DNA of 64,000 nucleotides from Paraphoma chrysanthemicola (taxonomy: Eukaryota > Ascomycota > Dothideomycetes > Pleosporales > Phaeosphaeriaceae). Made by a program: the position numbers and the translations under genes. Every line of letters starts with the position of its first letter. Within the stretch, counting starts at the first letter, position 1. The stretch is taken from the NCBI GenBank assembly GCA_020744225.1, contig JAGMWG010000006.1:1240001-1304000 (forward strand), in the 5' to 3' direction. The notes under the pieces are model-generated. The model saw only the letters and a list, made by a program, of their open reading frames with translations. It was not told the DNA's origin and ran no database searches. Shown one piece after another: positions 55,543 to 64,000 of the stretch.

Positions 55543-57717
55543 ATGCCTGCTGTCGTAGGCCCGGGCCCTCGGCCACCACGAGTCCGCCTCAGCAGCGTCA
55601 ATCCCGATGTTCGAGGCGGCCCGGCCATCAGATACCAGTCAGAAGCAACCAAACTAAAAGCACTGCCTCCGCCGCCAAAGAAGCCCACCAAACGCTATAC
55701 GTGCTGCGCGAATCCGAGCATCAGCACCGATGAAGGCTCGGTTCTCTGCTACAATTGTGGTACCGTACACGAAGATCAGACCATCGTCTCCGAAGTCACC
55801 TTTGGTGAGACTGCTGGCGGCGCAGCCATGGTCGAGGGCGGCTTCATTGGAGAGAACCAGCGACACGCCAACTCTATGGGTGGAACTATGCGCGGTATAG
55901 GCGGTATGCCGAGCCGAGAGCAGGCCGAAATGATGGGCCGCTCGGAGATTGAGAAGATCGGTGGCTCGCTCTACGTCCGCCAGTCAGTGAGGGAGCAAGC
56001 TTTCAGCTGGTATAAGCTCGCTAGCAACTACAACTTCGTCCAGGGCCGCCGCATGCGCAACGTCGCCGCAGTCACCCTCTATATGGCTGCTAGACGGCAG
56101 CCCGACAACACCCTCATGCTCATGGACCTGGCAGAGAAGATACAGGTCAACGTTTGGAATCTGGGCGACACGTACAAGACCTTCCTCAAAATGTTAAGGG
56201 AAAAGGATCCAGCACAGCTGGTGGGCAACAAGGCCATTCAGGAGATCGAGCCTCTAATGCTCAAGTACTGTCGCAAGCTCGAATTTGCCGAAGATTCACA
56301 CAAAGTTGCTCAGGATGCCTGTAGCATACTTCGACGCATGAGTCGCGACTGGATGGTCCAAGGCCGTCAACCGGCCGGACTGTGCGGTGCTTGCATCATT
56401 CTCGCTGCCCGCATGAACAACTTCCGCAGGACTGTCCGCGAGGTTGTCTACGTCGTCAAAGTGGCCGACTCTACCATCAACTCACGGTTATACGAATACA
56501 AGCAGACGCCCAGCTCAGCTCTGACCGTCAATCAATTCCGCCAGTTTGGTGAACGACTAAAAGTTACTGTTCAGCCTCCTTCTATTTGGAGACGTGAAAA
56601 GAAGGAAGAGCGTCGGGAGAAACGAAAGGTAGCTGACGCTGATCCTGACAGTGAGGCTGTACCGGAGCACTCCGGCGATAGTGAGCAAGAGGCTGGTCCG
56701 AGTGCCACTCCATCTGCACCAAAGAGAGCAAGTAAGAGACGCAGGAACAACAACGGTGATTCCCAAGCAGTCAACGGGCAGGGCGACTCTTCTGCACAGT
56801 ACGGGACTACTTTCGACGGTAACGGCGAGGCCGTGCTTGAGAGTCTGGATGCTGTCATGGCAGACGCACAGGACGGTGACCCTGAAGACGGCGCTTTCGT
56901 GATCCCGAAGAAGCGCGGGCGACCAAAGAAGCGAGAGCGTGTCGTTGTTGCGCCAGAAGACCTTGAGATTGAGCAAGAGCTTGAGGCGGAAGTCACGGAT
57001 GCGATCAAAGATTGGGAGGTGACCTTCAAGGATATTCTGGCGAACGACAACCATCCCCTCTACAAGGCAACCGGTTGGACAGCGCAACAGATGGCGCGTG
57101 CACAGCTCGATCAGCGAGATGTACCTGTTAGTGATTCTCCTGACATTGGCGAAGATGAGTTCGACGACGACCCTGACGTTGCCACCTGCATCCTTGGCCC
57201 AGAAGAAGTCCGCATCAAGGAGCGCATTTGGGTCGCTGAGAACGAAGACTGGCTTCGCGCTCAGCAGAAGAAGCTGTTGGAAGCCGAGCTAGAAGCTGCG
57301 GAGGACAAGCCTAAGAAACCCAAGCAGAAGCGCAAGCACCACCAGATGGGCGATGGCTCTGTGCTCGAAGGACAACCTGCAGCGAGCGCAGCTGAGGCGG
57401 CGCACAAGATGCTGAAGAAGCGCGGCAAGGCCTTCAGTAACCACCTCAATTACGACAGACTCAAGTCACTCTTCGCGCCCCTAGGTTCATCGGCCAGCTC
57501 GCCCTCTGCAGGGGGTAGTGGCCAGGGTGCTAGTCCGTCTGCAGACCAAGTGGAGACGCCGCCCGTGATTCCGGATGCGGATGTGGATGCAGAGGGTGAA
57601 GAGGAAGAAGAGGAAGAGTACGAGGAGCCGCAGCAGGAGGTGGAGGAAGAGGATTTGGAGCACCAGTACCGATCGGACGAAGACGATTACAACACCAACT
57701 ACGACGATGACTACTAG
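55543..57717 (+). CDS. BRF1: TFIIIB subunit Brf1
   Basis: TFIIB-related factor that recruits RNA polymerase III to tRNA and 5S genes. A single exon of 724 aa from ATG 55543. A proline-rich start is followed by a zinc-ribbon-like segment at about residues 54-72 (CCANP ... CYNCG), in which the first two cysteines are adjacent rather than spaced. Two cyclin-type repeats cover about 120-320 (RMRNVAAVTLYMAAR and GLCGACIILAARM). The conserved C-terminal TBP-binding block lies near DAIKDWEVTFKDILAND and IGEDEFDDDPDV. An acidic tail (EEEEEEYEEPQQEVEEED) closes the protein. Basic stretches KKRGRPKKRERV and KRASKRRRNN look like nuclear signals. Confidence 0.94.
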   Translation: MPAVVGPGPRPPRVRLSSVNPDVRGGPAIRYQSEATKLKALPPPPKKPTKRYTCCANPSISTDEGSVLCYNCGTVHEDQTIVSEVTFGETAGGAAMVEGGFIGENQRHANSMGGTMRGIGGMPSREQAEMMGRSEIEKIGGSLYVRQSVREQAFSWYKLASNYNFVQGRRMRNVAAVTLYMAARRQPDNTLMLMDLAEKIQVNVWNLGDTYKTFLKMLREKDPAQLVGNKAIQEIEPLMLKYCRKLEFAEDSHKVAQDACSILRRMSRDWMVQGRQPAGLCGACIILAARMNNFRRTVREVVYVVKVADSTINSRLYEYKQTPSSALTVNQFRQFGERLKVTVQPPSIWRREKKEERREKRKVADADPDSEAVPEHSGDSEQEAGPSATPSAPKRASKRRRNNNGDSQAVNGQGDSSAQYGTTFDGNGEAVLESLDAVMADAQDGDPEDGAFVIPKKRGRPKKRERVVVAPEDLEIEQELEAEVTDAIKDWEVTFKDILANDNHPLYKATGWTAQQMARAQLDQRDVPVSDSPDIGEDEFDDDPDVATCILGPEEVRIKERIWVAENEDWLRAQQKKLLEAELEAAEDKPKKPKQKRKHHQMGDGSVLEGQPAASAAEAAHKMLKKRGKAFSNHLNYDRLKSLFAPLGSSASSPSAGGSGQGASPSADQVETPPVIPDADVDAEGEEEEEEEYEEPQQEVEEEDLEHQYRSDEDDYNTNYDDDY

Positions 57718-58298
57718 GTTACTGCGGTTGGGTGGGGGACGAGTTGGCAGTAGGGTTTATTTTCTTTCATGTCTCGTGGCTTGAAGAAGCCTTATCTGGA
57801 TAATTGCATCTCTTGGCGCAATAGGCTTGAGCATATTGAGCGTCGTTGGCCTTTTTTTTTTGGGTGGCATTTGACTGAATTTCGCTCGGTCGGCTGCCTG
57901 GCATCAGCATTGATCTCAAGACTCGGCGCATATTGGGTTTCTTTTGCATCAATACCCAGCTTGAATAGCAAGCGTAGACACGAATCGGAGTTTCCTTTCC
58001 ACTACTATCATCTTTGCTGTCCATTCGTCACTGCTGCGGTATCATCACTCATAATGGCAGTCTGTGCACGCTTGTTTGGTTGTAGGGGAGGAATTCCCAA
58101 CCCACTGCACTGTATTGCCTGGATTGGTCCCTGCTTTTCGTAACTCGTGAACATGCGACATCATGCTACCCTAAGTTTTGTGGTATATGCGAAAATCCCC
58201 CTTTCCAAACGCCAAGTCTATCATGTAACCATCTCAAATGCCTCGCTTTTCGCGCTCGCTGTCTCACATCAAAGGCACATGCTCATCATAACTTCTCT
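57718..58298. other. Convergent intergenic region, BRF1 / PRMT1
   Basis: A 581-bp spacer with the two 3' ends. A short T-run near 57851-57860 is the only simple sequence. Confidence 0.55.
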
Positions 58299-59627
58299 CT
58301 AGCACATCTTGTACTGGGCCGAGCCCGATGCTTGCCTGTGCATATCCTCCGTCTCAAGCTGATATTGGATCTTGATGTCCAAATCACGGTGGTTCTTGTC
58401 GCTCGGTCGGGTGTCGAGCGTGCCTGTGATGGCCTCGCCCTCCTCGACTGTGAGCACATCCTTGAGGTAGAACACGGTCTGTTTCCAGTGCGTGTACTTG
58501 GTGTGTGGGCCGGTCGAGAAGCGGATCGGCTTGTGGCACGCGGCGAACTCAATGTCGAACCACGCGATGACGGCGTGAACAAAGTCGCTGCGGCGGACCT
58601 TGAGCGAGAAGGGGCGGTTGAAGGCGAGGTCAGCGACGGTGCATGTGTAAAGATCGAGAGTGAGGACGGGCGAGGGGTCGGTGACAACGGCCTTGATGTC
58701 GACGGTGTCAACGAGGGGCTCAGTCATGGCGGTTTCTTTCAGCGGGGTGTAATCGAAGCCCCAGACGTTGTCCCAGACTGTCGAAGTTAGCTGGCTGCGC
58801 TGCAAGCCTTCACAAAAGTGGATTAAACGTACAGCCAATCTTCTCCTCCTTGTAGTCGCCGTCCTCAATGCCGGCCATGAAAATGGTAGCCTTGTCCGGG
58901 AAGATCAAGCCGTCCTTGACCAGGTACTTGTCGCGCGCATACAAGACAGTGTCCAGCATGCTCTCGTAGAGAAGGAAGTATCCCATCCACTCCGATATTA
59001 TGATGTCGACCTTGTCGAACGGCAGCACAACCTCCTCCATCTTGCCCTGCAGCAGCGTGATCTTGTCCGACATGCCGTTGCGCTCGACAATCTCGCGGGC
59101 CTTGTCGATGATGGTCGACATGTCGACACCAATGACGTGCTTTGCGCCGGCCTTCACGGCGAACCTATATGCCATTTATCAGCGGCTGCGCGCATGGGCG
59201 GTGTGGAGGGGCCAGGGCGCTCGAACATGCTGAGGATGGATGTACCGCATCCGACATCGAGGACGACCTTGTCCTTGAACAGGTGGCCGTTTTGGTAGAT
59301 CGAGTCCCGGTAGCTCTTAGTGCGGACCTCGTCTTTCTGCGGCACCTGTTAGCCTGCACTTGGGCGCTGTGTAGCTGCACAGCAGTTGCCGTGCTGAGTA
59401 GTACGCACCAGCATTTCCTCGTGGATGCCTTTGGATGCGCATTAGTAATACTCTCTCATACGTATCGCAGCTTATACGGACCATGGTGGTTGTAGCTGCG
59501 CAGAAAGTGTCAGTAACGGCTCCGTCTTGACTAGGCTCGTGAGGTGGTACCTGTTGAAGTAATGCGCTTCAGAGTGCGCCATGCCTGAGAGCGGGTCGCC
59601 TTTCGGGGCGTCGGCTTGGTTCGCCAT
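58299..59627 (-). CDS. HMT1: Type I protein arginine methyltransferase (PRMT1/Hmt1)
   Basis: Transfers methyl groups from SAM to arginines in RNA-binding proteins and histone H4. Six exons: 59627-59551, 59495-59482, 59428-59409, 59336-59227, 59164-58833 and 58777-58299, giving 343 aa. Exons 2 and 3 are only 14 and 20 nt and rebuild YNHHGIHEEML. The SAM-binding motif VLDVGCGTS is at residues 62-70. The double-E loop SEWMGYFLLYE and the THW loop (KYTHWKQTVFYL) are intact. Intron 4 uses the rare donor GTTCGA, and GTTCG recurs directly after its acceptor. All joins match the well-conserved family and the total length fits yeast Hmt1. It is convergent with BRF1. Confidence 0.95.
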
Positions 59628-60123
59628 GTTGACGAATGTGTGGGAGAGAAATGGACAGAGGGAGTGGAAGAAGAGTGCAGGAATGAACCTCGTGCTGCTG
59701 CCGCGACAAAAGTTCAGCGTCCAGAAATTTTGGCTCAGTCGGCGGTCGCACAGACTGGCTCGGGATGTTGCCCCGCTGTTACTACCGCCTAGCTGGGGGC
59801 TAAGCTCGAACAAGCATGACGTGCAAGAATGCGTGTAAAGTGTACCGGATTTCACTACATAATGATATGCTAACTGTCCTGCTACATTGCAAAGTGATTG
59901 CGCTAGGAAATTCCAACTCAAGGCAGTCCAGACTCGTCGATTTTGCAAAACACAAGCAAGCGTACTGAGAGGGGTATATCATGCAGAAAGCAGAAACCAC
60001 CCTCATCAAATCGTCATAAGTCATGTAGTCGTCAGAGTTTTTGTCGTCAAGTCGTGATAGCACTCGCAGTCCTCAGTGTGTCCCGCAAGGGACAAACTCC
60101 AGTTGAGAGGCATCGCAAGCCCA
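59628..60123. other. Intergenic: PRMT1 promoter
   Basis: A 496-bp spacer containing the PRMT1 promoter and the next gene's 3' end. Nothing else is recognised. Confidence 0.5.
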
Positions 60124-61957
60124 TCAACGGCGGATTTTGATCCGATGGAAGATGTCCATGAAGTTGCGGGCGTCTGAATACAATCAGTAAGCTCTAGGAC
60201 AAGGAATTCATGGATCGTACCTTCTGGTTCCGTAAAGGTAAGCTGATATCTATTGGTAGGACCCTTTGGCAGCTTGTACGGTTCACAGAACACATATGGG
60301 TGCAGCTCGCGAAACTGGATCGTGGCTGCCCCGACACGTTTCATCCAGCCTCGGGAGCCAATGTACTGTGTGACGAAGGCCGTCCAGATGGGTATAGTCT
60401 TGAGCGGGCCGCGACGTGCAGTGGCTTCGAAGCGGACACAGCCCGAGTCTTCGTCTTTGAAAACACGGAATGCATGGAGATATCTCGAATCGGTAATTTG
60501 TCTGGTGCATAGTTAGCCCGACACAATATATCACGATGGCATGCCGAACTTGCCCGCTGAACTCCATTCTCTCTCCAGGATCGAAGGCGTCCTCGAGCCC
60601 TTCGGCAATACCATTCTCATCCTGGCGCTTCATTGCAACGGCGGTGCAGTAGAACAAGACCATCCCTACAATACGTTAGACTGCACGGGAGAGTATGGAT
60701 TGAAAGCGTACTCACTTTCATACAGAGTGAATCGTAACCTGGCCCACAAATCAAGCTGACCGTCCTTGCGGTTGACGCGGCACAACTGAAGACAGGACTC
60801 CGTGCGCAAGACTTTCAGCCCAGTCAGCGGAAAGCAGTATCGCAGGCGACGGCCCGTTGAAGGGTCATGTGTGAGGTACAGTATCCGCGCACGGTTGTCC
60901 TCGGCTCTCCAATACAGTCGTACCCAGACATTGGTTGCCTCGAACGGTAATTCTATGACTTTCTCGAAATCATCCCCTTCTAGCATCTCAATGACCCGAG
61001 GTTCATCTCTTCCAAGACAGATGCTGGGGTCACCAAGGGTCTTAAGCGGTGTGGATGAGTGGCGACCATCGAAGATTTTCATAGCCCAATGTGCTACCGG
61101 CTCTCCAGAATCGTTCGAATGGTTCGAGTACGTATGCGACGAAGCTGACGAATAGGTAGGCGACGTAGGAATCTCTGGCACCGGAGGTGGAATGTATGGA
61201 ATGTCCCCGATGCCACCCCACGTAGGTGCGACAGGAGGTCGAGGTGGTGCATGGACATGGTTGTAGTGTATGTTAGGATACGTGGAGTAGCTGTGCAGAT
61301 TCGGCCTGGGAACCTTGGGAGGGGGTGGCTTTGGGGTTTGAGCGTGTCCACCATGATGTCCATGAACCGACAATCTGTTGAAGTAGGACTCGATTGGCTC
61401 CTGCTTCTTCAGCAGCTTGGTGAGACGAACTCTGATCGAATGAAGCTCTTCCTCGTCCTCCTCGCTACAAGCGCATCAGCGAGACAACTTACTTATGCTG
61501 CTTCATCAATGTTTACTTACCCCTTCACTGCGTCGTACATGCCCTGCAGATATGATCTGAACAATTCCAGCCTGACGGGCAGGGATATGCCCTGTCCCTT
61601 CATGTCCGCAAGCGAGTCTTCCCACAGTACTGCGTATGGAGGGGTTCCAGGAAAAGCTCCGGGAGCCAAACGGCTGTTCTTTCTCTTCTTGCTGAACATA
61701 TCATTGATATCGTCGAGCGTGTGGCCCAAGCTTGGGAGACACACTTCCAGATCTTTGAGGATTCGGCTCTGATACCTTCCATAGCGGGACAACTCGAGCG
61801 CCTCGTGAAGTACATGGAGGGCATTCGATATGGCAAACAGCTCAGCAATGTCTCCAGTGATGTCCTTGCGATACTGCGGAATCTCGCCTAGAAAGACGTG
61901 CAGGCCCGAGGCGGTGTCCTCAGCTTCCTTAGCGTAGTCAAGCAGTCGCCAGTCCAT
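60124..61957 (-). CDS. Conserved fungal protein of unknown function
   Basis: Five exons: 61957-61521, 61464-60716, 60665-60554, 60501-60221 and 60173-60124, giving 542 aa. The N-terminal 145 residues are helical (KDITGDIAELFAISNALHVL), like the small helical domain found at the start of many fungal proteins. A Pro/His/Tyr-rich linker follows (PKPPPPKVPRP, PAPPRPP-type runs). The C-terminal half is a beta-rich globular region (VWVRLYWRAEDNRARILYLTH, DARNFMDIF at the end). No catalytic motif, signal peptide or membrane segment is visible. Intron 3 (60502-60553) is GC-AG with donor GCAAGT. It is the only join I found that keeps the frame (FSG-QITDSRYLH). The remaining introns are 47-56 nt. I do not assign a function. 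Confidence 0.8.
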
Positions 61958-63078
61958 GGTGGATCGCGTGCGGGTCAGTCTTCAGCCGAGAGGAAGCGCT
62001 GCGAGCGACTTCTGGTCATGGGAGCAATGGGGGAAGCGAGGGAAGGAAAGAAAGACGCGTTGCGCAACAGGGCTGAGAAGCGAGCGTCCGGTGTAGAATG
62101 ATGTTGCGCGCCTCGAGAGAGCCCGCTCTTGACGTGTTGCTGCAGCAGCAGGCCGCGTGAGGGAAGCCAATCGAAATATGCCGACGAAACCTCCTTATAA
62201 ATCTGCACGTTATCCACAGCTGCTCTTTCTCTTTCGCTCGATTGCGTGTTTGACTGTTTTGGCCCCCAACCTTGGATTTTCAACAATCCTTCAAAGCAAT
62301 GTCTGCGTAAAGGTGCGTCTTGTCGGGCGTAAGGTGCTAATTTGGGGGAGCGGAAACGCCGCTCCGGCTTAGAACGGCTGGCGGGTTGCGCTGGCAAAGG
62401 CAATCGAAAGCCACAATTCTCCAATGTGTCTTGCTCAATCTTTGTCGAGATCAGATCGCCCGGGTACTTTAAGCGACGGCATTACCGTGTGCATGTCTCC
62501 AAAATGTTCGGATGCTGATGGCATAGCTTCTGCCTGCATGTCTCCACCTCGGGTCAGTCAATGCTGCATTGTAAGCAATTGATGGTCAGTCAATCAGATC
62601 GAGGAAAAGGCGTCATAGTATGACGATGTCATTGCCGAAGGCGACATGAAGATGCACTATTTGTACAGCTGTCAAGCCGCCATAAGTCGGGAATGAACGG
62701 GTGCATCATGCACTGGCTAGGCAGCAACGACCTGCAGACACCATGAGTTTGGATCAAAACAAGTGAGCAACGCGGGTAATCACTACAATATGGAACAAGA
62801 AACAGCGGAAAAATGAATCGAGTGGTGGTCGAGTATATATGTTGGATGAAAAGTAGGGCTGCGCCTCACTTTTATCTACGCCTGCGCCTCCGTGGTGGTG
62901 TGCCCAACCACCCTCAATGTCTCGCCTCACCACGGCCCCCACTGGTCGTTTCCGCTTCACGGGAAGCGGGTCCAACCTTGTCTCAAGATGCGGAAGGGGC
63001 CGTATCATCTGTTTTCGGCCCATGACGCCTGATCTCAAGGCAACCGCAATCTTCCTATGCAGTACAGGTATCTAGCAA
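61958..63078. other. Intergenic: promoter of the unknown gene and riboflavin synthase 3' end
   Basis: About 1.1 kb. Open frames of up to 149 codons on the minus strand are rich in Arg, Ser and Pro and look random. No RNA gene or repeat is recognised. Confidence 0.5.
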
Positions 63079-63890
63079 TCACTTCCCCAAAGCCTTCAAC
63101 CTCTCGTCGACCAGCTTCGACACCATTTTCTCCAGTATCGCGAATTCGCCGTTTGCTGCCCCTTCAAAGTACCCCGCTACGCTCTTCTCTACGTATTTGC
63201 CAACTTGGTCGACCTCAATATTGACCTCCTCGCCAGGCTTCTTGCTCGCTGTAATGACTTTCTCTTGTGTGTAAGCAATCAACATGACCTCCCACCAGCC
63301 TTCTGGGCCGTCTTCCACCTTGGTGACAGTCAGACTCGCTCCATCGATGGTGACATAGCCCTTCTCGACAATGTAGCGCAGCACAGCTGGGTCGCGCGGC
63401 TTGAAGCGGAACGTGAGGGCGTTGCCGTCAGGTGTGACGGATTGGATTGTAGCGACGGTATCAACATGGCCTTGTACGAAGTGTCCGCCCATGCGCGTGT
63501 TTGCCGAAACGGCTCGCTCGAGGTTGACCTTGGAGCCTTGCTTCAGCGAGCCCAAATTGGTCCGTCGAAGTGTCTCGGGAGCACATCCAACCTTGAATGA
63601 CGACTTGTCAAACTCGGTGACTGTGAGACAAGTGCCTATACCCATCAGTCTTATGGCACTGCATTGAGTAGTCCTCTACGAACCATTGACGCTGATGCTG
63701 TCTCCATTGTGTGCATCTCCAAGAATGTCGGCGCAGTCAGAAATAGTCAATGACGTGCCGCCGCCTCCAGAGGCTGTCTTGTCGAGCGCCTCGAGGGCAG
63801 CAACAGCTAGCCATCGTCAGCCGAGGCGCATGGATAGAGGCGGACGTGGTGCAGCTTACTGCCGATGGTTTCAACGAGGCCAGTAAACAT
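63079..63890 (-). CDS. RIB5: Riboflavin synthase
   Basis: Final step of riboflavin synthesis, dismutating two molecules of 6,7-dimethyl-8-ribityllumazine. Three exons: 63890-63860, 63806-63684 and 63635-63079, giving 236 aa, the normal length. The protein starts with the diagnostic MFTGLVE and has two similar lumazine-binding halves. The first contains GDSISVNGTCLTVTEF (rebuilt across intron 2), and the second GYVTIDGASLTVTKVE. NTRMGGHFVQGHVDTV is the conserved inter-domain region. Introns are 53 and 48 nt, and intron 2 has the uncommon donor GTTCGT. The 110 bases to the right edge are its upstream region. Confidence 0.96.
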
Positions 63891-64000
63891 GGTGGATGTG
63901 CACAAAGTATGGTTGGAGCAGGAGTGATGGTGGGGTCGCAAGCTACTGCAAGTTGGAGAGACCGACGGAACGCGTGAGATTATTCTACTTGCAGTAGGAC

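Noticed and set aside
1..64000. CRISPR arrays, bacterial operons, insertion sequences or intact transposons
   Set aside because: The sequence is clearly eukaryotic and fungal. No spaced direct-repeat array, transposase or reverse-transcriptase frame was recognised.

Overview
The window is nuclear DNA of a filamentous ascomycete (Pezizomycotina). A Dothideomycete is plausible, but I cannot fix the order. The evidence is the gene content (NoxR, a HET-domain protein, a CBM18 chitin deacetylase, a peroxisomal uricase with an SKL tail), the many spliceosomal introns of about 47-60 nt with CTAAC/CTGAC branch sites, and split tRNA genes. I rebuilt exon structures by hand from splice sites, reading frames and protein-family conservation. 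Every joined model keeps its frame to a stop codon.

The left and centre (1-29 kb) are compact and housekeeping in character: a LON-RING ubiquitin ligase cut by the window edge, the TORC2 scaffold rictor/Avo3, uricase, a Tom6-like gene of 59 codons, NADPH oxidase regulator NoxR, the SOD copper chaperone, mitochondrial ribosomal protein uL13m, a secreted metallophosphoesterase, RCC1, RPB10 diverging from UTP17, a split tRNA-Thr(CGT), an S6-kinase-like AGC kinase and a split tRNA-Thr(AGT).

From 29 to 53 kb the content is more accessory: a chitin deacetylase that can apparently end in two different ways, a 2.8-kb stretch without a gene, a PLC-like phosphodiesterase, a kelch protein, the mitochondrial ABC1-type kinase Cqd1, a Baeyer-Villiger monooxygenase, a tandem family of three paralogues (one decayed), a secreted M28 aminopeptidase and a HET-domain protein.

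The right end (53-64 kb) returns to housekeeping genes: a small acidic nuclear-type protein, TFIIIB subunit Brf1, PRMT1-type arginine methyltransferase, a conserved protein of unknown function and riboflavin synthase.

The genes do not form one pathway. Two themes recur: RNA polymerase and ribosome production (RPB10, UTP17, BRF1, two tRNAs, uL13m), and TOR-related signalling (rictor and an S6K-like kinase). The most interesting single observation is the chitin deacetylase. Retaining its third intron gives a 431-aa protein with a GPI-type hydrophobic tail. Splicing it gives a 650-aa soluble protein with three extra chitin-binding modules. Two GC-AG introns, 14- and 20-nt micro-exons in the PRMT gene and the decaying tandem paralogue are further points of note.
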